A stretch of 64,000 nucleotides of DNA from CBDCYS01 sp965224215 (GTDB lineage: Bacteria; Acidobacteriota; Terriglobia; Bryobacterales; UBA6623), in the NCBI GenBank assembly GCA_965224215.1, contig CBDCYS010000019.1:186001-250000 (forward strand). The letters run 5' to 3'. How positions within the stretch are numbered: position 1 is the first letter of the stretch; each line of letters begins with the position of its first letter. Below the pieces are notes generated by a model. It had not been told where the DNA came from. It saw only the letters and a list, made by a program, of their open reading frames with translations, and ran no database searches. A program made the translations under genes and the position numbers. This document shows, one piece after another, positions 43,276-52,051 of this stretch.

Positions 43276-45983
43276 CTAGCGCTCAGAATTCCGTCCAGAT
43301 CGAAGAAGTGTGCGCCATCCAAACCAAGATACCGCTCTGGGTGACACGTCAGGATGAGCACCTGCAACCGTTGCCCGGTCTCTTCCAGTATCCGCATCAC
43401 ACGGGCAAGGCGCCCGGCATCTGTCGCAACCAGCACGTCGTCGAGGACTACGAGTTGGCGCTCGCCTTTGGCGAGCACGTCGGCCAACGCGAGACGTGTC
43501 GCGAGGTAGAGCTGCTCACGTTCGCCACCTGATATGTTTTCGATCGACACCGGAGCATCGGTAGCTTCTGGCATCACTTGCGTGGGTTCGAACGCCTCCC
43601 CAAGTTGAACGCGGCCCGGTCGACTACCAGCGATGCGCTGCAGCGTACGGGTTGCGGCGACTTCCACTGGAGCCGCCACTGCAGCGAGTGCTGCGTTTCG
43701 AGACTCTTCTACCGTTGTCCGCAGCAGGCGAATCGCAGCCAGCCGCAATTCCTCGCTGGTAATCTCGCGCTTCAGCCTGGCCAATTCTTCCTCCGCCTGA
43801 GCCAACGCTGAGTACGGACCCTGCGCGGCAGCGTGCATGAGCCGGCCCTCTTCGCTCTTTTCCTGTTCGAGCGCTTTGGTTGCCGCATCGTCGGCAGCCT
43901 GCAACTGTTTCTCTAGCGTGGTAACCGCGGCGCCTGGATCGTCGCCACACTCAGCGAGCTTGGCATTGATCTCTTCGAGACTGGCCCCCGCAGCCTCCCA
44001 GGTCAATAGGATCTCTCTTAACTTCTTCTCCCGCTCTCCCTCAGACTTGCCGTCGTTGGTCAGCTCAGCCAACCTCGCCGTTAGCGTTCGCGCGCTCTTA
44101 TCGGCCGCTTCAATGCGCACTTGAACCATGCCCCGCTGTTGGCTCGCTGCGTTGAGAGCAGCCTGGGCAGCGTCACGAGTCGCTTCGGTCGCGTCCAAAG
44201 CAGCGAGAAAGACGCGCTTGTTCGTGTCCGCTTCGGCTCTGAGCGCCTCGGCGTCTGGAGCTACGTCGTGCCAGTCCGGATAATCCTCAATGATCCCTGA
44301 GATCATCACCGCGCGCGTAGTGCGTTCCATTTCGATCTGCTCAATCGTTTCCTCCGCCAGCAACGTGTCGATTTGCACTTGCGCGGCCGCGATCCGTTCG
44401 TCCAGGTGTATCGCCTTGTCCTGCAATGTGTCCAAGGCTTCGAGGTCCGCGGTCCCAAATGCCTCCGTCAGGGTCTCCAGCTTGTTCGCTGCCTTTTCTC
44501 GTTCGACACGGATCTCAGCGATCGACCCAGCCGGTCCTCTAGCGCGGAGGCGCGCAATCCCAGGCAAATCGACCACGACCTCGGGTGCCCCCTTCACTTG
44601 AGCGGGCACTCCGGCTGAGAGTGACCGCTCGCCAAGGCCTTCCCCCTCCACAACAAGCAGCACTCCGGCGTTCTCAGCAACAATCTCCAGGGTAATGAGC
44701 GCTGCCTCGAGCCGCACTTGGGCGTCGTCGTGAGCCTTCATGGCCTTGCGAATGGCGCGCAACATCCTTGCATTCGGCGCGACTAGACGATTGCGCTCGC
44801 GTTTGAAATGTGTATGGGTTCCCGACGCCTCGGCAAGTCGGCGCAAGCGATCATCAAGGTCCGACGCCCGGCACCGCTCGTCGAGATACCGGGCTGCATG
44901 CTCGGCGCGCTTCCGCGCTGCTTCATTTGCGTCACGTGTCTTGCGGACATCTTCGAGCGCCCTCTTCGCGCGAGCAGCTTCCACCTCTTGCTGCTCGACC
45001 TCGCGAACCCACGCCGGAAGCTCGGAGCGGAGACCAACGACAGTTTGCCGCACGTCACTCAGTTCCTTCACCACGGCCTCGATCGCTTCGATTCTCTGCT
45101 TAAGCTCGCCGTGCCGAGCCTCGGCCGCCTTCACCCGCTCCACCCGCTGTGCCCTATCGGAGAAAAGAGCCTTGTAGGTTTCAGCTCGCGCCCGTGCCTG
45201 GTGCAGGGATTTTGTCAGCGCTTCGGCGTCGCGCCTGGCTTGCGCTCGACGCGCGCGCAAATCCTCGACGCGGCGTGCTGCGTCCTCGAATACCCGCTGC
45301 TGTTCCGCTGCAGTACGCTGGGCCTCGATGGCGGCCGGCAAGCTCTCGTGCAGCCGCGCCAGTGCAGGCGCGTCCTTGCCTCGTTTGTACTGGCCTCCAG
45401 GAGTGAAAAACCGAAAATAAGCTGCGTCGATTCGCTCCTCAAGCGTCCCGCTGCCCGGACCCGACACTGGCACGTCAAGGGCCGTTCGAATGTCGGCCAC
45501 AAGGTCTCCTGACAGCTTGCCAAAAGAGAGGTCTCCTTGCGGTGCCCACAAGACCTGTGTAAGCCCTCGATTGTCCGGCCGTGACAACCCGCGTCCCGGC
45601 GGGTTGCGCGTCAGAATCTCTCGAATCGTCTGGTCTGCTGCATCGCCCTCTGCCACGCGGACAAAGGTTTCATTCTCGCGGCGCTCTAACTCCACGGACG
45701 GATGGTCGAGGAAGCGCTTCACCACCCGATATTCCGCAGCACCGTGCGAAAACGCCACGGTCACGGTTGGTGCCAATGCACGTCCCCATGGGCGCAGGTT
45801 CTCCACATCACGACCAGTAACGCGATGCCCGTCGAGGAGGCCTAGCCGCATGGCTTCAAAGAGCGTCGACTTTCCAGCGGCGTTGGGCGCGTGCAGCACG
45901 TTCAAGCCCTCTGTGAACGGCCCAACCGAGACCGGGTTCGCGAAACACCGCCATCCCTGAACAACAATCGACCGAAGAATCAC
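43272..45983 (-). CDS. Rad50/SbcC-like ATPase without a zinc hook
   Basis: 903 residues, GTG start overlapping the phosphoesterase stop. ABC-type ATPase head split between the ends: Walker A APNAAGKSTLFEAM near residue 35, signature ISGGEREQLYLA and Walker B RQLVVLDDVLVATD near 865. Between them are long coiled coils (about 210-430 and 500-790). Only four cysteines exist and none form CxxC, so the Rad50 zinc hook is absent. Instead residues around 430-490 form a beta-rich insert (GVLLVVEGEGLGERSLSAGV). With its partner it probably processes DNA ends or structures. Intact, unlike its plasmid-derived surroundings. Confidence 0.85.
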   Translation of the reverse strand: MILRSIVVQGWRCFANPVSVGPFTEGLNVLHAPNAAGKSTLFEAMRLGLLDGHRVTGRDVENLRPWGRALAPTVTVAFSHGAAEYRVVKRFLDHPSVELERRENETFVRVAEGDAADQTIREILTRNPPGRGLSRPDNRGLTQVLWAPQGDLSFGKLSGDLVADIRTALDVPVSGPGSGTLEERIDAAYFRFFTPGGQYKRGKDAPALARLHESLPAAIEAQRTAAEQQRVFEDAARRVEDLRARRAQARRDAEALTKSLHQARARAETYKALFSDRAQRVERVKAAEARHGELKQRIEAIEAVVKELSDVRQTVVGLRSELPAWVREVEQQEVEAARAKRALEDVRKTRDANEAARKRAEHAARYLDERCRASDLDDRLRRLAEASGTHTHFKRERNRLVAPNARMLRAIRKAMKAHDDAQVRLEAALITLEIVAENAGVLLVVEGEGLGERSLSAGVPAQVKGAPEVVVDLPGIARLRARGPAGSIAEIRVEREKAANKLETLTEAFGTADLEALDTLQDKAIHLDERIAAAQVQIDTLLAEETIEQIEMERTTRAVMISGIIEDYPDWHDVAPDAEALRAEADTNKRVFLAALDATEATRDAAQAALNAASQQRGMVQVRIEAADKSARTLTARLAELTNDGKSEGEREKKLREILLTWEAAGASLEEINAKLAECGDDPGAAVTTLEKQLQAADDAATKALEQEKSEEGRLMHAAAQGPYSALAQAEEELARLKREITSEELRLAAIRLLRTTVEESRNAALAAVAAPVEVAATRTLQRIAGSRPGRVQLGEAFEPTQVMPEATDAPVSIENISGGEREQLYLATRLALADVLAKGERQLVVLDDVLVATDAGRLARVMRILEETGQRLQVLILTCHPERYLGLDGAHFFDLDGILSAS

Positions 45984-47107
45984 GCGCCACGCTCCGACGC
46001 CAACGCATACAACTCCAATAACGCCCGAGACGCAACTTCCGGCGATGCGCCTTCCGGCCGCGGGCTGGCGTATGCCGGATCCGCAAGCTCTCGCAACTTC
46101 GTCGCGGCCTCGCGCAGCGCGCCGAGCGGCAGACCGGCAATCCAGCTGTCATCACTTGGCGATGGCTGCAGGTGCGTCGAGTCAGTACGCGAAAAAAGAA
46201 ATCGTGACGCAAGGATCTCTTCAATGCGCGCCAACTCGTCGCGATCCTGCGCCGAGAGCAAGCCCCCAACGCGTAGCTCTAACAGCGTGGCTGCCGGACT
46301 CTCCAATGCCTCAAGGCGTTCACGCAGGTTCGCGAGGTCCCCTGGCTGGCGCAGCTCTTCCTCGATCACCCGCCATGCCAGTCCACCCGTTCGAATCCGT
46401 GTGATAACCGGCGCGGCGCCCGGTTCGGCAATTTCCACGATCAATGCATTCCCGCTGTCCCGTTCGCCGAACTTCGTCGTCTCGTGCGTGCCTGAATACG
46501 CCATGCGCAGCGCGCCGTCTGGTGCCGCATACATCGCTGTCGAATGCCAGTGCCCGATGGCTAGATAGTCTAGGGCCGCACGCACCGCCGCATCGCGCGG
46601 GATCGGATAATCCGGTTCCTCCTGGCGCACCCCTTCAACCGTCCCGTGCGCCAGTCCGACGCGAATCCCGCGTGGCGCACCATCAGGAATCCACATCGTC
46701 GGATCCTTGTCAGAGTGCGGCTCTCGTGCCGGACACGGGAAGAGCGTACCGCCAGCCACGTCGATCGGAATTTCTTCGCGTAGCACGTGTACACTCTCAC
46801 TCGATCGCCATGCCGGATGCTCCCACACCGACCCGGGCATGAACGAATCATGATTACCGGGAGTCACGTACACGAGTCCACCAAATCCCGCCAGGATGTC
46901 TACGACCTTTTGCACGAGCACGCGATCAACACCGTTGTCCTCGAATGTATCCCCGCAGACGACGACAAACTCCACCCCCGCTTCGCGTCCTGTCTCGATC
47001 ACGCGCCGCGCCGCTTCCAACCTCGCCTCGCGCACCCGCACCCCTGCCGCGCCCACATGTGCGGCTCGCATACCGATTTGCCAATCTGCCGTGTGGAGGA
47101 ACTTCAT
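45980..47107 (-). CDS. SbcD/Mre11-like metallophosphoesterase
   Basis: 375 residues; ATG 47107 is chosen because MKFLHTADWQIG is the conserved start, while the frame upstream to 47323 lacks conservation. Calcineurin-type nuclease motifs: ADWQIG (Gln where the first motif usually has His), VVCGDTFEDN, TPGNHDSF, LAHGTVEG and IGHWHS. Partner of the overlapping Rad50-like gene; the pair corresponds to SbcDC/Mre11-Rad50, which opens and trims DNA ends. Spliced next to plasmid remnants, it may serve in defence or plasmid maintenance rather than housekeeping (inference). Confidence 0.85.
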   Translation of the reverse strand: MKFLHTADWQIGMRAAHVGAAGVRVREARLEAARRVIETGREAGVEFVVVCGDTFEDNGVDRVLVQKVVDILAGFGGLVYVTPGNHDSFMPGSVWEHPAWRSSESVHVLREEIPIDVAGGTLFPCPAREPHSDKDPTMWIPDGAPRGIRVGLAHGTVEGVRQEEPDYPIPRDAAVRAALDYLAIGHWHSTAMYAAPDGALRMAYSGTHETTKFGERDSGNALIVEIAEPGAAPVITRIRTGGLAWRVIEEELRQPGDLANLRERLEALESPAATLLELRVGGLLSAQDRDELARIEEILASRFLFSRTDSTHLQPSPSDDSWIAGLPLGALREAATKLRELADPAYASPRPEGASPEVASRALLELYALASERGA

Positions 47108-47324
47108 GACTTCCGTTGCGACGAAGAAATCGGGACGCGCGGAGAACGGGGATGTTCTAACGGCTGTTGAAAATTTGAAGCGGCTGCTCCCTGCTGGTCG
47201 TGATATACGGCCGGTGGAAAAACCTGGGGCCGAAGCTCCCAGGAAGGAGCCGCCATGAAAAACAGTCTCGCACAGTTCCTCGTCGTCGCCAATCGGAAAG
47301 CCCGGCGCCCCGGCACCTCCCATT

Positions 47325-47395
47325 AGGGTAGCGCCCAGAATCGTGCGAATTTATACGCTAAGCCTTTCGCTTCGCACGATTCTGGGCGCTACCCT
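47325..47395. mobile_element. 71-bp palindromic mini-element with Tn3-type ends
   Basis: The outer 25 bases on each side are perfect inverted repeats (AGGGTAGCGCCCAGAATCG at 47325-47343 and onward; mirror at 47371-47395). Bases 47325-47362 equal the 38-base end of the Tn3-family element at 56300-56337 on the other strand, and the following 16 bases match its adjoining sequence. It lies between two leftward genes and can fold into a very strong hairpin, so it may act as a terminator. Confidence 0.8.
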
Positions 47396-47482
47396 CGGTT
47401 CCGCGTCAACAATATCGTCGTTTCGGGCGAGGGGTGCGCTATCCGGCGACCACCATCTCAATTGGTACGGACCGAACAGCCG

Positions 47483-49138
47483 CTACGACGCCGACGCCCC
47501 GCGTATTGCCTGCCGGGCGTCGAGGATGTCCTGAACGAGTTGCCGGACGTACTGCTCGTCGATGAACGGGGAGAGCATGAAGCTCTTCAAGCCGACGATC
47601 GGATCGCCGTAGTCTGTTTCCCGATAGCAGTCGGTCATCGAAATGTGGACCCCTTCGCCTCGCATTGCCCGGTCGTAGAGATGCCGAAACAGCCGCCGGT
47701 TGTAGTCGTTGTGGCGCAGCAACTCTTCACGGGCGCCGGGGTCGGTGCGCTCGCGCTCCTTGACGCTCCACGTATCGACCCCGTCGGGATAAGCACGAAA
47801 CACCGTCACCGTCCCCACGCCGTCGTCGTTGAGCACCGTCGTCGAGTCGTGTCCTTCGAGATGCTCGCGCAGCGATTCGGCCATCTCCACGAGGTGTCCG
47901 AGGAGGACGCGGAGGCCGACCCGGCCGAAGAGGTGCAGGTTGGCGTACGCGGCGAGCACGCCGCCGCCGCCGCGCGACGTCTCCAGCGTGAACACGCCAG
48001 GGTGACGCTCGCCGGTCTGGAACAGATACGGCATCTCGTCCCGGCCTCGGACGAGGTGCTGCAGGTCGGCGCGGTCGCGGACCAGGAACAGGCTCGAGAT
48101 GTACGGCGCGAAGCCGGTCTTGTGGAAGTCGATCCCGATCGAGTCGGCCCGGTGCAGCTTCGAGATGCGCCGCCCCGCCGCCGCGAGCGCCCGCACCGTG
48201 CGGGGACGGAACCCGAGCGAATTCCGTTCGAAGTCGTAGTCGTTGAACACTGACCACGCCCATCCGATGACCGCGTCGGCGTGAACGTGCGGCGTGTAGT
48301 CGAGGTCATAGTCGTCGACCAGCCGGTCGCGCACGTCGACGACCGCATCGAGATCGTCGACGCCGAACGCGTCGGTGGTCCCCATCGTTGCGATCAGCGC
48401 AACGATCCGCCGTCCCTGTCCGATCGCCGTGCGAGCGGCCACCTCGAGTCGGTCGACGCGGATGTCGTTCTGCAGGTGCGTCGGTATCTCGACGACATGC
48501 TTCTCCCCGAGGCCGAGCCAGCCGGCGACGTTCAATCGGCAGTAATGGCTCTGCGCCGACGCCAGGATCACCCCGTTGCCGCGGACGCCGTGGTCCATCG
48601 CATCGGGAAACGCCTTCTCGATGCCGAGCTTGGTGCCGTAGAGGGTGGTGCCGGTCCCGCCGAACGTGAAGACGCCGGCCGACCGCGCCGGGTCGTAGCC
48701 GACGAGCCGGGACGCCATCGCGGCCACCGAAGCTTCGGTCAGCGCGAGACCGTAGGATGTATCGTCAGCGACGAGGTTCGGATTGTAGATGGCCGTCAGC
48801 AGTGAGCCGATGATGCTCGGGATCGACGGCGGCGGGACGACGTTGATCTGCGTCCGCGGATGTCCCCAGATCGGCAGGCCCTCGAGCTTGCCGACTAGAA
48901 GACCCGCCACCTCTTCCACGCTGCGCCCCTCCTCAGCCAGCTCCATCTGCTCCGCCGACGCATAATCGAGCACCTGCGGCCGGCCGAGCAGCGGTACCTC
49001 GGACTTCATGGCGTCGACCTGGTCGAGCGCCCGCATGATCGAGTAGACGAAGTACGCGTCGTGCTTCCGGTCGGAGACCGGCGCGGGGAAGGCGTCCCGT
49101 ATCCGGGTCAGCCGCTCGTGGTAGAGAGGATCGGTCAC
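47483..49138 (-). CDS. Group II PLP-dependent decarboxylase
   Basis: 551 residues. Fold-type I pyridoxal enzyme of the glutamate/tyrosine/aromatic amino acid decarboxylase group. The Schiff-base Lys lies in IGIDFHKTGFAPYISS near residue 345, the PLP-binding Asp in HVHADAVIGWAW near 285, and the Gly-rich VFTFGGTGTTLYGTK near 165. It is longer at the C-terminus than typical GadB, with HNDYNRRLFRHLYDRA. Substrate unknown. It runs leftward, isolated between the palindromic mini-element and the FitB-type pair. Confidence 0.85.
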   Translation of the reverse strand: MTDPLYHERLTRIRDAFPAPVSDRKHDAYFVYSIMRALDQVDAMKSEVPLLGRPQVLDYASAEQMELAEEGRSVEEVAGLLVGKLEGLPIWGHPRTQINVVPPPSIPSIIGSLLTAIYNPNLVADDTSYGLALTEASVAAMASRLVGYDPARSAGVFTFGGTGTTLYGTKLGIEKAFPDAMDHGVRGNGVILASAQSHYCRLNVAGWLGLGEKHVVEIPTHLQNDIRVDRLEVAARTAIGQGRRIVALIATMGTTDAFGVDDLDAVVDVRDRLVDDYDLDYTPHVHADAVIGWAWSVFNDYDFERNSLGFRPRTVRALAAAGRRISKLHRADSIGIDFHKTGFAPYISSLFLVRDRADLQHLVRGRDEMPYLFQTGERHPGVFTLETSRGGGGVLAAYANLHLFGRVGLRVLLGHLVEMAESLREHLEGHDSTTVLNDDGVGTVTVFRAYPDGVDTWSVKERERTDPGAREELLRHNDYNRRLFRHLYDRAMRGEGVHISMTDCYRETDYGDPIVGLKSFMLSPFIDEQYVRQLVQDILDARQAIRGASAS

Positions 49139-49234
49139 ACGTTGATCGGCTCGGTCACGTGGCGCAACCTCGGTGGGCCAGATGGTTGACCGCCGCCAAC
49201 CTTGTCCGGTTCCGCTGCCTTCGCGCCGCCCATC

Positions 49235-49648
49235 TCAATCCTTCCAAGGGTTGAAGAGGTCGGCGCCCGTCGCGGCGAAGTCGGACTCGTTGCGGGTGAC
49301 GATTGCGAACCGATGCCGAAGGGCGGTCGCGGCGATCAAGCCGTCGATGGCGGGCACCGGTTTTTTCAGGCGGGCCATCAGCCGACCCCATTCGTCCGCG
49401 ACGCCTGTATCGACCGGCAGAACACGGTCTTCAAACCAGGCGGGCAACTCCGTTTCAAGCCACGCGGCTATCCTCGCGCGGCGGCGACCGCCCCCGAGCT
49501 TCTCGATTCCCTTGCGGATTTCGCCCAAGGTCAAGACGCTAACGAACAACACCTCCGACGGCGCCGCGTCGAACCATGCGGATACGCGGGGCGAAGGCCT
49601 CGGCTTGAGCAGCTCGGAAAGCGCGCAGGTATCGATCAGAAAGCTCAC
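49235..49648 (-). CDS. PIN-domain toxin, FitB/VapC type
   Basis: 137 residues. PIN-domain nuclease with MSFLIDTCALSELLKP (first Asp), VSVLTLGEIRKGIEKL (Glu), PAIDGLIAATAL (Asp) and IVTRNESDF (Asp). These are the four acidic residues of VapC/FitB toxins. It overlaps the antitoxin by four bases. Probably a functional addiction pair retained from the plasmid backbone that surrounds it. Confidence 0.9.
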   Translation of the reverse strand: MSFLIDTCALSELLKPRPSPRVSAWFDAAPSEVLFVSVLTLGEIRKGIEKLGGGRRRARIAAWLETELPAWFEDRVLPVDTGVADEWGRLMARLKKPVPAIDGLIAATALRHRFAIVTRNESDFAATGADLFNPWKD

Positions 49649-49893
49649 AGTTCAATATCGCGAGGAGGCGACTGGTCACGCTCGATGTTCAGCCGGACCC
49701 CCGCCAGCGGTGAAGTCCGCAGAAATTCGCCCAATGAGGGCTTCGACCGCTTGAGGCGGTCGTAATCATCCGCCGAAAGAACGACGGCCGCTCGTCGTCC
49801 GCGGACGGTGATCGTCTGCGGACCGGTCGCGGCTGCACCGCGCATCAATTCACTGAAGCGCGCCTTGGCCTCCTGCAACTGCCAATTAGGCAT
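49645..49893 (-). CDS. Phd/YefM-family antitoxin
   Basis: 82 residues: WQLQEAKARFSELMRGA, TITVRGRRAAVVLSADDYDR and a disordered C-terminus. A classical Phd/YefM antitoxin that binds DNA through its N-terminal dimer and masks the PIN toxin. Precedes and overlaps the toxin gene. Confidence 0.9.
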   Translation of the reverse strand: MPNWQLQEAKARFSELMRGAAATGPQTITVRGRRAAVVLSADDYDRLKRSKPSLGEFLRTSPLAGVRLNIERDQSPPRDIEL

Positions 49894-49916
49894 GGCAAGC
49901 CTCCTCTAATTAGTAA

Positions 49917-49929
49917 CTAGTCTGACTAG
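49917..49929. promoter_or_regulatory. Perfect palindrome upstream of the FitB-type pair
   Basis: CTAGTC-T-GACTAG, 24 bases before the antitoxin start, in an AT-rich stretch. Likely autoregulatory operator for the Phd/YefM antitoxin. It also marks the edge of the primase fragment on the other strand. Confidence 0.55.
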
Positions 49930-49961
49930 ATTATTGCAAACCGAGTCCGGAAGCGCAAGAG

Positions 49962-50432
49962 TTGCTCTGGAACGCCGACGCGGGCAAGTGGAGATCTCAG
50001 CAAGCCGAGCATCTTATGAGCCGTCTTGCGGACAAATACGGCGGGGACCAGGCTGCAACGGATGTGTCGCGGGTGATGCGGTTGCCGGGCTTCCGCAATA
50101 AGAAAGCCGACCGCAGGGATGATATGGTTTCCTGGGCGGATCATGGCGGCGGGCCGGTGAAGGCAGAGGCCTTCCGAAACCTGCCAGAGACACGGAAAAC
50201 ACCCACAAGGGGGAGAGAGAGAAAACGTAGCCCACGGGGCGCGAACAGCCAGAGTGGGCGGGATTGGGCTTATGTCCGCGAGGCGCTACGGAACGGCGCG
50301 AAGCCGGACGCATTGATCGACGAGCTGGTTGAGCAGCGGCAAGATAAGCCTGATCCCCGCGACTACGCGACTCGAACCGTTACACGGGCCCGCAACTCCC
50401 AGCAGTTGCTCGCCTTTGAGCAAGCCTCGTAG
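49962..50432 (+). pseudogene. RepB-like plasmid primase, C-terminal fragment
   Basis: The recognisable piece reads WRSQQAEHLMSRLADKYGG, then AATDVSRVMRLPGFRNKKAD, the pattern of the archaeo-eukaryotic-type RepB-like primase domain found on plasmids. A helical C-terminus follows (DWAYVREALRNGAKPD). The first half of the domain, with its catalytic Asp residues, is missing upstream, where sequence merges with the operator region of the toxin-antitoxin pair. Same direction as the resolvase and RepA remnants. Confidence 0.7.
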
Positions 50433-50591
50433 CCGGTCGGTCTCACCAGTTCAATCCACTGATCTCGTGCCGCCAGCGTGGTCTCCAGGGCGTCTCAAAA
50501 AAGGTCCGTCTTGATCGACGTTAGTTGACTATACAATATTCTGGATACTATAGTCTTTAACACTCCGAAATAGACCCCATTTGACCTTTTC

Positions 50592-51215
50592 TTGGACGCC
50601 GCCTTGAAAACCGTCGCTTACCTCCGCGTCTCCACTCGTTCGCAGGACCTCGCCAACCAGAAGCTGGCAATCCTCGAGTTCAGCCAGAAACGCCGATTCC
50701 CGATCGACCAATTCATCGAGTCCCGCATCTCGTCGCGCCAGAGTCCGCTCGAGCGCCGCATCGACGAGATGTTGGGGACGCTCGAGCCCGGCGACCGGCT
50801 GCTGGTCAGCGAGTTGTCGCGGCTCGGCCGCAGCCTCTCTCAGGTGATCCAGATCGTGGAGACCCTGGTCCGGCGCAAGATCCGCTTCATCGCCATCAAG
50901 GAGGCCATCGAGTTCGACGGCCAGCAGGACCTGCCGACCAAGGTGATGATCGCCCTGTTCGGATTGTTTGCCGAGGTCGAGCGGGACCTGATCTCAGAAC
51001 GGACCAAGGAAGGACTCGCCGCCGCCAAAGCCAAGGGGAAACTCCTCGGCCGGCCCAAGGGGGCCTTGGGAACATCCAGGCTCGACGGCAAGGAGCAAGA
51101 CATCCGGGCGCTGTTGGGCAAGGATGTCTCCAAGGCCTCGATTGCCAAGATACTGGACGTCTCCCGCTCCGCCCTCTACCACTTCATCCAGACCCGCAAG
51201 ATCGCTCCGGGCTGA
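50592..51215 (+). CDS. Serine recombinase (plasmid resolvase)
   Basis: 207 residues, TTG start at 50592 or 50604 (KTVAYLRVST begins the conserved part). Resolvase fold: catalytic Ser in YLRVSTRSQD near residue 12, LLVSELSRLGRSLSQVI with the Arg residues near 75-85, FAEVERDLISERTKEGL on the E-helix, and a C-terminal helix-turn-helix (VSKASIAKILDVSRSAL). Such enzymes resolve plasmid multimers. The gene is intact and lies between the primase and RepA remnants. Confidence 0.88.
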   Translation: MDAALKTVAYLRVSTRSQDLANQKLAILEFSQKRRFPIDQFIESRISSRQSPLERRIDEMLGTLEPGDRLLVSELSRLGRSLSQVIQIVETLVRRKIRFIAIKEAIEFDGQQDLPTKVMIALFGLFAEVERDLISERTKEGLAAAKAKGKLLGRPKGALGTSRLDGKEQDIRALLGKDVSKASIAKILDVSRSALYHFIQTRKIAPG

Positions 51216-51259
51216 CCCCAAGGCTCGGACCGCCCTTATGTTGTATTTCAACACCAATG

Positions 51260-51272
51260 TGGGCGCTACCCT
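51260..51272. repeat. 13-bp remnant of a Tn3-type end
   Basis: TGGGCGCTACCCT equals the outermost 13 bases of the Tn3-family end seen at 56325-56337 and 47383-47395. No inner end sequence is attached. Chance similarity is possible but unlikely in a 64-kb window. Confidence 0.45.
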
Positions 51273-51275
51273 TAA

Positions 51276-51768
51276 ACAGCGCCTCCCTTCAGATCGGCCC
51301 GCAGCGGTCCAGGGCGCGAAGCGGCGCAGCGGACCCTTGACGGCGCGGACCGATTTGGAATCATTCAGGGCGAGGGAAAGGGGGATTCAAGAAGAAGCCC
51401 TGAAGCAAGGCCCCGCACCAACCCCGGCAACCGGAAAGAGTATGTCCGTCGCAACGGCCCGTATACCTTAGTCATGAGTGCTGGTGGCCTTAACAAGCTG
51501 CCCTTCGGCAACATGCCGCGCCTGTTGCTGGCCTGGGTGTGCACCGAGGTGGTACGGACCCAAGGCCGTGTACTCATCCTGGGATCTTCGCTATCCGATT
51601 TCATGCGGAAGTTGGAGATTCACCCTCAAAGCGGCGGACGCAACGGAGTACGAACGCGGCTCCGCAATCAGATGAAGCGCCTCTTCGATTGCACCGTTAA
51701 ACTGATCTACGAGGATGAGCGCGGCAAGGCCACCGTAAACTCGCTGATCGCCCGCCGCAAACGAACCA
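51276..51768 (+). pseudogene. repA: Plasmid replication initiator RepA, N-terminal and central part
   Basis: The open frame runs from a stop at 51273; there is no good start codon before ATG 51474, but conserved sequence starts earlier at RKEYVRRNGPYTLVM. Typical plasmid RepA features follow: LPFGNMPRLLLAWVCTEVVR, LGSSLSDFMRKLEIHPQSGG, RTRLRNQMKRLFDCTVKLIY. Conservation stops after SLIARRK near 51768, and the frame then reads unrelated sequence to 51884. The family C-terminus reappears at 52190-52303. The first 120 bases are the dispersed repeat, copy B. Confidence 0.8.
51292..51395 (+). repeat. Dispersed 104-bp repeat, copy B
   Basis: Matches 42506-42608 in inverted orientation. Here it forms the upstream part of the repA frame, which supports a plasmid origin for both copies. 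Confidence 0.75.
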
Positions 51769-51777
51769 CTAACGATC

Positions 51778-51873
51778 GAGTGGCCCTCCGGCCACTCCTA
51801 CGCCGTGGTAGCGACGGCATTCCACGGTGGGGAAGTGCTCGGCACGGCGGCCACCGAGGACGAGGCGAGCTAG
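51778..51873 (+). pseudogene. Short coding remnant
   Basis: A frame shifted relative to RepA reads EWPSGHSYAVVATAFHGG, then GTAATEDEAS and a stop. It looks like the start of a small plasmid protein whose members carry a YAVVATAFHGG-type strand pair; recognition is from memory and weak. It has no start codon of its own and follows directly on the truncated RepA. Confidence 0.35.
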
Positions 51874-52000
51874 GCGGCCGCTAGTCTCCCCATTCCCGGC
51901 GCAAAAGCGCTTCGCTTATAGCCGCCGCAACGCTCTCCTGGGGCATCCTACAAGCCGCAATCTCCGAGAAGTTTCCACAGGTAGCTGTGATTCGGGACAG

Positions 52001-52009
52001 TTATCCACG
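52001..52009 (+). promoter_or_regulatory. DnaA-box-like site
   Basis: TTATCCACG, eight of nine bases of the DnaA consensus, 19 bases before the 12-bp tandem repeat and next to RepA remnants. Confidence 0.4.
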
Positions 52010-52027
52010 GTCAAAGTGAATACCCAA

Positions 52028-52051
52028 ACAAGTAGTAGGACAAGTAGTAGG
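52028..52051 (+). repeat. Tandem 12-bp iteron-like repeat
   Basis: ACAAGTAGTAGG twice in direct succession. Iterons are RepA-binding repeats in plasmid origins; only two units remain here, so the assignment rests on context. Confidence 0.45.

Noticed and set aside
46375..46405. TTCGAATCC, a tRNA T-loop-like sequence
   Set aside because: It lies inside the phosphoesterase gene, and no cloverleaf or acceptor stem can be formed around it.
43272..47107. Wadjet or Lamassu system from the SMC-like ATPase
   Set aside because: No JetABD, LmuA or LmuC partner is present; the overlapping partner is a calcineurin-type nuclease, which fits Mre11-Rad50/SbcDC.
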